This document shows positions 12,201-22,859 of a stretch of DNA of 64,000 nucleotides, in pieces. The DNA lies in the NCBI RefSeq assembly GCF_022539505.1, contig NC_061512.1:248388510-248452509 (forward strand), in the 5' to 3' direction. Made by a program: the position numbers and the translations under genes. The DNA is from Lolium rigidum (lineage: Eukaryota; Streptophyta; Magnoliopsida; Poales; Poaceae). Position 1 is the first letter of the stretch, and each line of letters starts with the position of its first letter. The notes under the pieces are model-generated. The model searched no databases. It had not been told where the DNA came from and saw nothing but the letters and a program-made list of their open reading frames with translations.

Positions 12201-12471
12201 TCGAGACGAAGTATTATCACGAGTCGCCAAATACCAACAGGAACTGAAAAACTACCACAGTCGATGATTGCGACCAAGATCTTTTCAAGTTGGGGATTTG
12301 GTTTTACGACTCAATCAAAAAAGTCATGAAAAACTCGAGTCACCATGGCTTGGACCTTATATCGTCACAGAAGTAATCGAAGGAGGAGCATACAGAATCA
12401 AGGACAAGAAGACGGGGATTCCCGAGCCAAACCCTTGGAACGTGGCGCAGCTCAGGCGTTTCTACGCTTAG
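9250..12471 (+). pseudogene. Gypsy 1 pol: reverse transcriptase, RNase H, integrase, with in-frame stops
   Basis: All parts lie in the same frame as gag-protease. RT spans about 9340-10000 with MPFGLKNAGATYQRMM and the active site YIDDVV (9840). RNase H includes an RT-linked part (about 10180-10480) and a second RNase H-like domain (10690-11070) with MNFDGS, FGDSQLV and NDEADVLA. Integrase has an HHCC zinc finger (about 11420-11560, HEGICGHH and CDACQRF), the DDE core (D in GLDMVG, D in VTDNGSNF, E in GQVEKANG) and a C-terminal PWLGPYIV segment. Stops interrupt at 9400-9402, 9577-9579, 10357-10359 and 12265-12267. Domains are otherwise well kept, so the decay is recent. Confidence 0.9.
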
Positions 12472-12977
12472 ATGCCAAAATATAGTCTCCTCTATAAACA
12501 TACAATGTACTGAAACGACCGCGAGTTTTCAGACGCACTCTTTTCCTTTTTCGGGGCACCGAGTGGGGCCGGGAAAGGTTTTTAATGAGGCGGGCTCGCG
12601 GTGCTGCAATATAATAAAGATAGTGGAATTATATATCTTTTCGACAGGCTCGGGGGCTTCTACCCAGAAGATACAATATATATATATACACAATGCCGAC
12701 AAATACAACTTGCAAAATATCTCGCTTTGGTATAAAGTACCTCGCCAAAATAAAAAGATGTCGACAAATAGCGGTCAACATAAAGCTCGGGGGCTCGTAC
12801 CCGCAAAAATAGTACACAGTATAATTTATTTTGCCTTGGGACAACCTCGCATTATAAAACGAAAATACCGCCATCAAAACGCCCGGGGGCTTGGCTTTGA
12901 AAAACAAAAATATAGTGACTTTACAATATAGATTATGTCTACTACACACAAGATACAATCCTTGGAGCAACAAATCT
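12472..12977. other. Gypsy 1 spacer between pol and the antisense gene
   Basis: No gene is seen. It holds three copies of a polypurine-tract-like motif: ggctcgggggcttc (12647), gctcgggggctcg (12784) and gcccgggggctt (12881). These resemble the true tract before the 3' LTR. Confidence 0.6.
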
Positions 12978-13976
12978 TCAAGGGTCGCCCAATATATTAT
13001 CTATCGTCAATCGTTCGTTATTTATAGCACGAGTGCTATGCTCAGCGTAGCTGCCCTTTACAAAGAATTCAGCGTCCATCCGAAGAAGTTCATCCATCAT
13101 ATCTTCGGCAACAGGGGTCACAACGTCGTCATATTTGCTGAAGTTCTTCCTCCTCTTCGCCATCTTGGCCAAACACTTTGGAACAACTTGACCCACGTCT
13201 AACTTGGGGTAGCAGATTTTGATCATGATCATAGCAAACCTTGCGCCAGCAGCTAGTTGGGAACGAACAAAGCCGTGGATCCGAGGAGCATCTCGAAATT
13301 TGTCCATCAAGGCAGGAAGAGTCTCCGGCATCTTATTACGAGGAAACATGGTGCCATAAACCAGAGACAAGGTCCTTGTACAAAAGTCGAGATAATCGCG
13401 AACCTGGAGTGCGCGATCCTGAAACCTGACGATCTGGCGAGTCCGTTCAGGCGTGCCCCAGAAATTTGAACCATGATCATGCGCAAGTCTGAGAAGTGCA
13501 TTGGATCGAGCTTCAACACGCTCATCCTCGGTTGCAGCATCCAAGAAGGAACCTATTTTTGAAAGAATCAGCGGGCAACGAAGAGGCAAGCAAAAAAGAA
13601 AAATAAAGCACGACAAAGATAATAAAGCACACCTGCCATATCCAAGCTAGCATCTGTCAGCAGCTGAAGCATAAAGTTCTCGCGAGATGTAGCTACAGCA
13701 GCTTCAGCAACGGCGGAGTCCTTTTCAGCTATGGCATCTTGAGCCTATTGGAGTGCAACATTTTCCCTCTCAGAAGATTTTCGAGATTGTTCCATGAGCA
13801 TAAGTGACTGCTTCTTCGTGGACTGGAGCTGTTGTCGAAGTTCTTCCAAATCCTGTGCTGAGTTTTTACTCGAGGAATCTCAACAAATTCAACAGCGACA
13901 GTGGTTTTCTTCGAACGAGACGAAGGAAAAACCTCGGAGGGACCAGGAGTTGAAGTATAGTTGTCAAAAATCAACT
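12978..13976 (-). pseudogene. Gypsy 1 antisense gene, second 3' module (coiled coil plus C-terminal domain)
   Basis: Two exons are supported on the minus strand. The first (about 13976-13633) follows TTTTCAG and holds a Ser/Pro part with an SKK basic patch, then, after a 1-base frame change near 13872, a coiled coil (AQDLEELRQQLQ, KSSEREN). An in-frame TAG lies at 13745-13747 where CAG would be expected. It ends at a GT donor (13632). The second (13552-12978) follows an AG and is open for about 190 codons: DAATEDERVEA, then a domain with PETLPALMDKFRDAP, QLAAGARFAM and CYPKLDVGQV. This matches the last exon of the Gypsy 2 antisense gene in pattern. No start codon of its own is evident, so it may be an alternative 3' end of the gene that ends at 14159. 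Confidence 0.6.
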
Positions 13977-14158
13977 GAAAACAAAAATTTCGACATCAAT
14001 CATTGAGCAAAGATAGATTTCCATTCATTCTCAGAATATGTACATGTCTATTACAAAAGAAGGACCTCTAGACAACTACGGAAGCAATCATCGCCAAGAA
14101 CACTATGGCGACAGTGCCAAAAGAGGAGATAAACTAAAAGGAAAAGAGCAAAAGTGGT

Positions 14159-14915
14159 CTACTTGACCTTCGGCTTTGAAGAACTCGGAGCATGTGCTGG
14201 CTTATATCCAAGAGTGGCGAGGATCTTCTTCGAACTGGGCTTCGCCGCTTTAATTAGCGACTGCCACTTCTTCGTTTCGATTTCCCCCGTGTTGCCAACT
14301 TTCGACCAGTCGACTTGTTGTTGACTCTCTGCAATCAAGGCCATTGTACCTTCGACACCAACCTTCAGTCCCTCTTGACGAAGTTGGAGTCCAAGGTCTT
14401 CATTGCCAGTGAAGCACTTGGCGAGATCAATAAAGACTGCGGGTTCCTCCTTTTTCTTGAAAAAATAGGGGAAAAGCCGCGACATGCCAGCTTCAGCTTC
14501 AGCTAGTCCGTTACGAGCTTCCGTGCCATGGATTTCAAGGAGAGAAAGCGCATCAAGAAGCTCGTCATCTTCAGGATTCTCCAGCTCGTACTCTTGGTGT
14601 GTTCTCCCTGCTTCAAGCATAAAATAGAGTTACTAAAAGGGAAAAATAGGGCAAAACATGACGCAAGAAAGCAGCACGGGTGTGAACACTTACTAACAAA
14701 ACGTCGACTCTGCGACTCCAGTCGACCAAGAATTTCTTCTTCGCGAGCAGAATGCTGAGCTACATTTTCTTCCAGAGCCCTTTTTGCGTCGTCGAGTCTT
14801 TTTTGAAGATCCTCGACGGTAGCAGCTTTAGCTTCGGCTTTCATGCGTGCCGTCTCGCTTTGCTCTAACTCAGTAGCAAGAGCGTCAGCGCGTCTGTTGG
14901 CCTCCGCAAGTTTTT
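14159..14915 (-). pseudogene. Gypsy 1 antisense gene, exons 5-6 (coiled coil and C-terminal domain)
   Basis: This continues the gene starting at 29371 after the MULE-carrying intron. Exon 5 (14915-14694) follows TTGGCAG and encodes a coiled coil (EKLAEANRRADALATEL, LQKRLDDAKRALEEN). Exon 6 (14607-14159) follows GCAG, joins in phase, and holds RLFPYFFKKKEEP, FIDLAKCF, LRQEGLKVGVEG, then a Lys-rich tail and a TAG stop. Function is unknown; a coiled coil suggests self-association. It is listed as pseudogene because exon 1 has a frame break. Confidence 0.65.
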
Positions 14916-14986
14916 CTGCCAACGTAAAACAGATAAGCATTACGACACAAAATAGTGACCGGATATACTCGACAAGGAAAGATGGA

Positions 14987-14995
14987 TAAAGAAAA
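14987..14995. repeat. Left target-site duplication of MULE 1
   Basis: TAAAGAAAA is identical to 27520-27528. Nine bases is the standard Mutator duplication length, and this fixes both ends of the element. Confidence 0.93.
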
Positions 14996-15279
14996 GGGAT
15001 TTCTATTTTCGTGCCCTCAGGTCCTTAGTTGTACTCAGTTTTCCCCAGCCCCTTAGTTTTTCCTCAGTTTTCCCCTCCTCTAGTTTGGAAGACGGACAAG
15101 TGCTCGGAACGGCCGGTAGCCGTCGGGTCGAGGCCTTGACCGTTAGTCCGACCGGGTGGGGCCGCGGAGGGGCAGCTCCTCCCCGACCGTCTCGTGCCGA
15201 CGGGTAGGGTCGGGAGACACGTCGGAGCAGCCATCCATCTATCGCTGACGTGTGGGCCGTTTTATTTCTTGATTTTATA

Positions 15280-15715
15280 GGCGGTGCTGCCAATGACAAA
15301 TGGGGCCGCTCTATAGGGCTGCCGCAGCCAATGACCAGTGGGGTCGTATATCTTTCAGGAAAAGACATATATTGCCGCTCTGTGGGGCTGCCGCAGCCAA
15401 TGACCAGTGGGGTCGTCTATTTATTTAGAGAAAAGCATATATTGCAGCTCGATGGGGCCGCCGCAGCCAATGACCAGTGGGGTCGTCTATTTTTCAGTAA
15501 AAGACATATATTGCCGCTCTGTGGGGCTGCTGCAGCCAATGACCAGTGGGGTCGTCTATTTATTTAGAGAAAAGCATATATTGCAGCTAGGTGGGGCCGC
15601 CGCAGCCAATGACCAGTGGGGTCGTCTATTTTTCAGTAAAAGACATATATTGCCGCTCTGTGGGGCTGCCGCATCCAATGACCAGTGGGGTCGTCTATTT
15701 ATTTAGAGAATATCA
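15280..15715 (+). repeat. Tandem repeat, about 65-70 bp unit, seven copies, with alternating subtypes
   Basis: Each unit carries 'gccaatgaccagtggggtcg' or a close variant (15290, 15329, 15399, 15464, 15534, 15605, 15676). From about 15360 the units alternate between a 'tcagtaaaagacatatattgc' and a 'ttagagaaaagcatatattgc' spacer, giving a higher-order period of roughly 135 bp. Long plus-strand frames here arise from the repeat and are not genes. Confidence 0.85.
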
Positions 15716-15799
15716 TAGAGAGAAGCAACAAGTTCGCTAATTAATTATTCTTATAAGCTAGACCCATCATTAGTCACCGGGAGAACCGGCTGGCAGCTC

Positions 15800-15875
15800 G
15801 TTCCCCACCGTCGGACGGAGCAGCCATCGCCGGAGCTCGTTCCCCACCGTCGGACGGAGCAGCCATCGCCGGCGT
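15800..15875. repeat. Short direct duplication, about 42 bp, two copies
   Basis: The block 'gctcgttccccaccgtcgg' followed by 'acggagcagccatcgccgg' occurs twice back to back, just upstream of the small gene at 16150. Confidence 0.8.
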
Positions 15876-16149
15876 CTCGTCGCACCGCCGGCTCGGCTCC
15901 CCGGCGGCGTCGGACGGATCTGCGACGCCGCAAGTCAACCACGGCTCCAGCACTTGTTTCGTCCGCACGCATTGTACCCACCGCAGGAAAGTCCGCCGCA
16001 AGCAGATCCGCCGCCCACGACGACCGGGATTTGTTCCACGCACCAATTGGTAGTATAGCTTGGTAAGACCTCCGCTTCTGCCTCCCCCGCCGCCTAATCG
16101 ATTCGGTTCCCGTAATTTATTGGAGTTTGCAGGTGCGAAATAGTCCTCA

Positions 16150-16685
16150 ATGTCTGGTCGTAGCGGGTACACCAGCGAGGGTGGGGATTCGATCATGTCG
16201 TGGCCACGTTCTACTTCTCCTACCTCGTCGGAAGTGCAGGTATCTAGCTTCAGCTCTCTGTACTAACATTGATTTTGAAGTGCCGCCATGGCCCGTTGGA
16301 GTGATTTCAGTTGTTCTTTTTTCCATTATTGTTACAGTTAGCCAGGCAAGCCGATGATCCATGGTACATTGCATACCAAGATGAATCAGCCCAGTGGTGT
16401 AGCCAGAGGATGGATTTGGAGGAGAAGGTGGCCAATTTAGGTGATGAATTGGCCCGTAAAAACCTGATGATATTCGAGCTGAAGCGTACTCGTGGAGGAA
16501 GAAAAGAAGAATTCGAGCTTATTCGCAAGGAGAAGTTGAGAGTTGAGACAGATCTTGCCGTATTTGATCAAGTGGTAGAAAATCTAGAACATGAACTTCA
16601 AGTGATGGGAGAGGAGAAAAGTAGATTCATCTGGGCAGTTTTATTAGGTGTCATCCCTGTCCTAGCAGTTATGTGGTTCTGGTAG
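16150..16685 (+). CDS. Small coiled-coil protein with C-terminal membrane anchor, carried in MULE 1
   Basis: Two exons, 16150-16239 and 16338-16685, join in phase across a 98-bp GT-AG intron and give about 145 residues ending in a TAG. The N-terminal 30 residues are Ser/Gly/Pro-rich (MSGRSGYTSEGG). The centre is charged and heptad-like (MDLEEKVANLGDELARKN; LRVETDLAVFDQVVENLEHE), and the last 20 residues are one hydrophobic segment (FIWAVLLGVIPVLAVMWFW), the layout of a tail-anchored membrane protein. I do not recognise the family. It may be MULE-encoded or a captured host gene. The open frame kept through both exons while the neighbouring transposase has decayed is notable. Confidence 0.55.
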
Positions 16686-17099
16686 ACTATTTAGTATAGA
16701 ATTGTTATTCAGTAGATGGCTCTAACCACTGTATTTTGTTGTGGCTCTAAGCACTGTATTTTTGCGTACAATTCAAATCATGTAGATGGCTCTACCCACT
16801 GTATTTTGGCGTACAATCCCAAAAGTGAAAGCATGTACCAGCCTCTCGAATCAAATACATATCAAAATCTTCCCAATCAAGTTGGGATAGAATTCAAATC
16901 ATACATACTGATGTACATGGACACATCAACAACGTGGAGAAGCTCTTTTTGAGACGGACGTAGTAGTTCGAACAATTTTATCCCAATTGGAAATTGAAAA
17001 ATACAAATTTATCATAATTTATCCCAATTTGCGGCGTCGAACACGGCCGCGCACCGATGGGCAAGAAAGGACGGGACGACGGGCGGCTGAGGGGTGGTC

Positions 17100-17600
17100 A
17101 TCTGCGCCATCCGCCGTTGAAGCGATGTTGTTGGCGATGGCTTCAATGTTCGTGGCATCGATGACCACTGTCGGAACCGCCGCTGTCTTGGTGTACTTCA
17201 TCAGCGACGGATCTGCGGAGGGCTGGATCGGCGGCTTTGCAACACGGTTGTAGACGATGGCTTCAATCGTCTTGGCATCGATTTGCACTCTCGGAACCGC
17301 CGTTGTCTTGGTGTCCTTCATCAGCAACGGATCTGAGGAGGGTAACGGAAGTGAGACATCAACAGGCTCCGACATTGAATGCTGGATCTGCGCCGTCGAA
17401 GCGATGTTGTAGGCGATGGCTTCAATGTTCGTGGCATCGATGACCATCGGTCGGCACCGCCGCCGTCTTGGTGTCCTTCATCGAGCAACGGATCTGAGGA
17501 GGGCAACGGAAGTGAGACATCAACAGGCTCGGACATTGAATGCTGGATCTGCGCCGTCGAAGCGATGTTGTAGGCGATGGCTTCAATGATCTGCCACCGT
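17100..17600. repeat. Tandem repeat, units of about 125-160 bp, four copies
   Basis: The phrase 'gcgatggcttcaatgttcgt' or a near copy recurs at about 17137, 17259, 17414 and 17575, each followed, in complete units, by 'gtcttggtgt' and 'ttcatcagc.acggatct'. Units vary in length and the last is cut short. No gene is supported here. Confidence 0.8.
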
Positions 17601-17999
17601 CTTGGTGTTCTTCATCATTCAACAGATCTGAGAAGAGAAACGAAAGTGAGACAGAGAGAGACATTTCAACTATTTCCGAGGGTTAGATCCTCACCGGCAC
17701 TCTTAGATCCACGCCGCCGCACGGTTAGATCCGCGCCGCCGCACGCCGCCGCACGCACGGTTAGATCCGCGCCGCCGCGACCGACGTAGTAAGAGAGGAA
17801 ATAGGAGAGAGGAAGATGCGACTGGAATATGCGACTGCCAGGGTTGGTAGGTATGTGCTCTGCTCTTCTCTCCGTATGCGTCCATCGTGGTAGAGAGAGA
17901 TATACAGGCCGTCCGATCATAAATGATCGAACGGTGCAAGCGTTCGTTGAGCTTTCAACCAACCAAGATCCGTGTGACACACATCTCGACCAATCAGAG

Positions 18000-18180
18000 A
18001 TCAGCCAGTGAGTACAAGTGAGGAAAACTGAGTAGAACTAAGAGGGGGAAAAGTGAGGAAATGTTTATCGAAAGGGCAAAACTGAGTAGGACTGAGTAAA
18101 ACAAGTGGGCCCGGAGGGGGAAAACTGAGTAACACTAAGTAAAACAGGGGCACCCAGATAATAAAGGGACTAAGGGAAAT
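18000..18180 (-). repeat. Internal degenerate MULE terminus
   Basis: Several blocks resemble the MULE TIR in right-end orientation: 'gaggaaaactgagtagaac', 'gggggaaaactgagtaacac' and 'ggggcacccagataataaag', ending 'actaaggga'. The following 300 bases resemble those after the similar block at 20800-20866. It marks an old or internal TIR copy. Confidence 0.6.
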
Positions 18181-18519
18181 TGAAGCTTTTGGCATAAAAA
18201 TTGTAAAATTGTGTTATTTGAACAATATATTACATTTTGGCCGATGTGATATTGTTTGCAATACAAAGATACACAAGTGTGACAAATTTGGACTCATTTG
18301 GACGAAGTTTGTAAGCATAGTGGGTATTTGGGAGGTGTATTGAGCAGAAAGCCCTGCATCTTCATAGCTAGTAGCTCATGGACTAGGAAGTGGTTTTGAA
18401 GCTTTTGGCATAAAAACTTCATATCTCTATATTTCCTTTTCCATTATTATTTCTCTAGGTTGTAGGTAACATAACAAGACTCCATGGGAAGGTTCCACCA
18501 TGTTTTGAATTATTTTGAA

Positions 18520-18538
18520 TAAAACCCTAAACCCTAAA
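18520..18538. repeat. Telomere-like repeat, left half
   Basis: AAAACCCTAAACCCTAAA contains the plant telomere unit CCCTAAA twice. MULE 2 is inserted directly after it, and the right half of the array is at 23599-23645. Confidence 0.75.
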
Positions 18539-18639
18539 GGGATTTCTATTTTCGTGCCCTCGGGTCCTTAGTTGTGCTCAGTTTTCCCCAGCTCCTTAGT
18601 TTTTCCTCAGTTTTACCCAAACGTTTGTCTGAAACCATC

Positions 18640-20050
18640 ACACGTGATGTAACGGCCGGTTGCCCGACGGTTGACCGTTATCTTCGACTAGTGGGGCCAT
18701 GTAGAGCACGCAAAGACACGTCGGACCATGCATCTTTGTTTGACCGTAAGCATCGCTGTATCCACGACCAAAACGCGAACGAGTGGGGCTTCGGTATATC
18801 AAATGACAAGTGGGGCCATGACGCTGATACAAGGGGCAATACACGGGTAGGATTAGATTTTTAAACGGAGCTCTATAGCGATGGCACGGAGGAGGTGGCA
18901 TGCGGGGTGCCGAGATGAGATCGACGTCCACAAAGAACTGCATGAGGCGAGACCAGACGCATTAGATAGATATGAACTAGACGCGTTTAACCATGCAAAG
19001 AAGAGAAGAAATGGTCGACGACATCGACGACCACCTCAAAACTTTGACTGACCGTGTCGGACACGAACGCGAGCAATGTAGAGAAAATTAGTGTCTCTCC
19101 TTTACGGCGTGTATAGGTGGGTGCTAGGAGAGTGTGGTGGCGAAGGGAAAGACCTCGCGGCGGTCCGTGGCGTCCAGCATAGCGGGTCGGCGTGGCCGTG
19201 CCCACGGCGGCGTGCATGCATGTTCGGCATTGGCATCGGCATGTACGTTCGGCATTGGCCTCGGCGGTATCTCTCGGTGTGTCGGTGATCGAATGAGGGG
19301 ACGGGATTGAGGGTGCATCGCGACGTTGACCTAGCGGTGGCGGCGAGCATAGCCGTTCTGACCATGCCGATATCGGCATCGGCATCGTTTGGAGGCTGTG
19401 GTGCTCGAGTCAAGTTGGGATTTGTTTCTTGTAGGCCAAAATGAATTTGAAACAAGTTTCATGTTGAAGGTTAGGTAACGAAAGTTTGTAACTATCCCAA
19501 AATTATACTAGCGCCATGGTGAGGTTCTTTTTGATAGAGCTATACGGTTGGGCAAACTTTTTTGACACTTTTTAGATAGGGTTCCTTGTTGTTACACGTA
19601 TGGCATCATGTATGGAAAATTTGGGGTCATTTGGAGATGTTCGAAAAAATCACTTTGCTTAAGCGCATGCCGTTTCGTCTCGCTCGAAACCAGACTTTTC
19701 TAACAAGGTGATTTTTTCTACCTTCTCTAAATAACCTCAAATTTCATACGGCTGATCTTCTATACATAGATAGATAGATTGTTTCGTTTTTACATTTTTC
19801 GAACATTTTATTTCCCTTTATAATACCCAATTGATTTTCGGGTCAAAACCTCGAAAAACGAGCATCATGTATGGCATCATTTTCACCCTAAATTTCAAAT
19901 TTTCTGAAACTTTCCCTTTTACATATTCCTTGTTGTTATAGGTATGCCATCATGTATGCCAAACTTGGTTAGGTCTCACTTGAAACCAGCTTTTGTAACA
20001 AATTAGGTTTTTTACGCCTTCTCTAAATGACCTCAAAAATCATACGTGAT
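18640..20050. other. MULE 2 left interior, no gene seen
   Basis: The GC-rich part (18640-19440) gives frames on both strands without recognisable domains. The AT-rich part (19440-20050) has two diverged copies of 'aataacctcaaatttcatacg' or similar, apparently an old duplication. Confidence 0.4.
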
Positions 20051-20059
20051 AGGTTTATC

Positions 20060-20670
20060 ATTCTATACAAAGATAGATGGTTTATCATTTTTTGCGTGAA
20101 AAGTAATGGCTACAACAAATTGTTGATGGTTTATCATTTTTTTGCGTGAAAAGTAATGGCAACAACAAATCGGTGATGCATGGTTTATCATATTTTTTGC
20201 GTGAAAAGTAATGGCAACAACAAATTGTTGATGGTTTATCATTTTTTGCGTGAAAAGTAATGGCTACAACAAATTGTTGATGGTTTATCATTTTTTGCGT
20301 GAAAAGTAATGGCAACAACAAATCGGTGATGGTTTATCATTTTTTGCGTGAAAAGTAATGGCAACAACAAATCGGTGATGGTTTATTGTATCATTTTTTT
20401 TGCGTCAAAAGTAATGGCTACAACAAATTGTTGATGGTTTATCATTTTTTGCGTGAAAAGTAATGGCTACATCAAATTGTTGATGGTTTATCATTTTTTT
20501 GCGTGAAAAGTAATGGCTACATCAAATTGTTGATGGTTTATCATTTTTTTGCGTGAAAAGTAATGGCAACAACAAATCGGTGATGGTTTATCATTTTTTT
20601 TGCGTGAAAAGTAATGGTAACAACAAATCGGTGATGGTTTATCATTTTTTGCGTGAAAAATAACGCCAAC
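20060..20670. repeat. Tandem repeat, about 50-bp unit, twelve copies
   Basis: The unit is 'gatggtttatcattttttgc' followed by 'gtgaaaagtaatggcaacaa' and 'caaatcggt' or 'caaattgtt'. Copies differ in the length of the T run and in these two end variants. It is a minisatellite inside MULE 2, not a CRISPR: there are no unique spacers and the host is a plant. Confidence 0.92.
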
Positions 20671-20789
20671 GAGAGAGACAGAGAGGGGTTATCCTGCCCG
20701 TTCCCTATATCATACGATCAACGGTCGGTGGGCACGATCCGCGTGACATGGGCTAGACCAATCGGGGCGATGATGCACGTCCGCGAGAA

Positions 20790-21370
20790 TTTGTGAAGAG
20801 AGAGGGCAAAGCCGAGTACTAACAAGAAACCAAGGGCACCCGAGTAGTAAATAGACTAAGGGATTCAAATATGAGATTTAAAAAATGGAAAATGCTTGTT
20901 TTGTACAATGAAACCCATCTTGGCCTACCTCAAACTATTTGCAATACCAATATACATCGGTGTGAGAATTGTGGCCTCATTTAGACAAAGTATGATTTGG
21001 GGGAAGTCTGTTTTGGGAAGGGCTTATTGTGGAAAACCATGCACCTTCATAGCTACTAGGTGATTTGAGAAGTGGCAATTTGTGGTAAAACTTGATTTAT
21101 CTATGATTTATCTATGATTTGAGAAGTGGCAATTTGTGGTAAAGACTCCATGAGTAAGTGCCACTCTTTTTAGGATTTTTTTGCACATTAAATGACTCAT
21201 TTAACTAGTTAATCCCATTTGTTGACTCTCTGTTGACCAGCCACTTGAGGGTAAAACTGAGTATATTGCACTAGCCGGTATTAGCACTCGAGGGGAAAAT
21301 TGAGCACACAAAAAATGCTAGTATAAGACTCGAGGGTATACCGAGTATATCTAAATTTTCGGGGTTAGAC
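20790..21370 (-). repeat. Second internal degenerate MULE terminus and following repeats
   Basis: 'gggcacccgagtagtaaata' ending 'gactaaggga' at about 20838-20866 mirrors the block at 18000-18180, and the next 270 bases match those after 18180 ('atttgcaatac', 'cttcatagcta'). Further TIR-like pieces ('gggtaaaactgagtatat', 'ggggaaaattgagcacac') lie at 21250-21310. Confidence 0.55.
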
Positions 21371-21523
21371 TCGAGGACACGTGCAATTGTTGACGCGTAG
21401 ACGCGGGTCGCGGTGGAGAAGTCGAGACGTGCAATCGTGGACGCGTGTCGCGTTGCGAAGTCCAAGACGTGCGGACGTGCACCCGTGCACGCGTAGGACG
21501 CGGGTCGCATTAACCACCCCTCG

Positions 21524-21532
21524 CCTTTATAG
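21524..21532 (+). promoter_or_regulatory. TATA-like box before the MULE 2 cargo gene
   Basis: 'cctttatagacgcc' stands about 130 bases before the ATG at 21659, followed by a CT-rich leader ('ctctctctgtcactctcac') usual for grass genes. Confidence 0.5.
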
Positions 21533-21658
21533 ACGCCTCCTCGCACTCTCTCTGTCACTCTCACTCGCTCACGCATCGCCAACTCTCTCACGTCCCATCA
21601 TCTTCTCCAAAGCAAAAAACCCTCTCCCTCTCCCTCTTCCTCTTCCTCCGCCGTAGAG

Positions 21659-22850
21659 ATGGACAAGGAGAATGCCAATCCCATCGTCGAGGTGGGCTCA
21701 AGCGCGACGCCTCCATCTTCGGCGCCGTCCCCTCTACGGACGACGACGCCGCCGCCGCCGCCGTCGCCGGTGCATCGGAGGCTGCTGCCGCCGGTGGCAG
21801 TCAGATCCCGGCGGGATGGGACGACCCCTACGACCCCGTGCCGTACGTCCCGCCCCCGAACCCCTACGACACCTCCTCGGAGGACCCATGGAACGAGGTA
21901 ACTACGGTTTGCTTCCTTTTTTGTTCCCCATTCCTTTTTGAACCCTATTTTTGCTGGTGTAGATGGATCTATAGATGGATGAGTATTGGGCTAATATTTG
22001 CGCCGATTTTATTCCATTTTGTTTTGATCACTTCTTGATTTCATTTAAGATTTGGGGTTCGAGCTGTTCGGTTAATTTATGCAAGTAATATTGGATCTCA
22101 ATCGGTTAATTTATGCAAGTAATCATGGGATCTCAATCGGTTATTTTATGCACTAATCAAAAGATATCAACCGTTTAATTTTGCAAATAATCTCGAATGT
22201 GTTCAAGTTCAGATCTAGTTCAGATCTAGAATGCTGTTTCTTTGCCTATGATGAATGGTTGGGCACAAATTTTTACGGGGAGGGTTCAGCGAACCATTGC
22301 GTGTACAAATCTGTTGTTTATGAGCTTTAGTTCGCTAACACCTTCCCTGTAGATATATAATCATGTCCACTCTAGCCGAGGCTGACTCTGTTTTTCTTAA
22401 CTTTGTTATCATGTACGTTAGTCATCGTTGCAACTCATTCACTAGTTTCTGTTTGATATGGATCGGATGTACGGCGGCGACGTCGGCGGCGACGAAGAGG
22501 AGGAGGACGTCAAGACTCGCCAAGTCGCTGCGGAGGCTGCGGGTCGGCCGATACATCTCCTACTTCGCCAAGGGGGTGTACAGGTGCCCCTTCTGCACCG
22601 GGAGACTCGGCGCCACGGACTTCAAGCTGCCTCGTCACGCATGCTGAGAACATCAGCAACACCTTCCCCAACGTCGGCACGACGGTGAACGTCCACTCCT
22701 TCCGCGCCAAGCACGGGCGCTCGGCATGCACCTCCGCAGCTTGCGGCGGGTGGAGATCTCCGCCGGCCGCATGCCTCCGCTCAAGCCCAAGGCTCCCAAG
22801 GGGAGCAAGAGCAACAAGTGGAGGCAGAGCCGGATGGGGTAGGCGGAGTC
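21659..22850 (+). pseudogene. Decayed host-like gene in MULE 2, zinc-finger-like segment
   Basis: Starts at ATG 21659 (MDKENANPIVEVGSS) and within 50 bases must change frame to reach the better-looking reading (GWDDPYDPVPYVPPPNPYDT) that ends at a GT donor near 21897. A second coding block lies at about 22458-22850: an acidic part, then YISYFAKGVYRCPFC with a following basic and His-containing stretch spread over different frames (HAENISNTFPNVGTTVN; VHSFRAKHG). The CPFC...H pattern resembles XS-type zinc-finger proteins of grasses, a tentative match. Several frame changes show it is a pseudogene, probably captured by the MULE. Confidence 0.4.
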
Positions 22851-22859
22851 CCCGGACGT

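Noticed and set aside
20060..20670. Regular repeats that might look like a CRISPR array
   Set aside because: The whole unit is repeated with no unique spacers, and the window is plant nuclear DNA.
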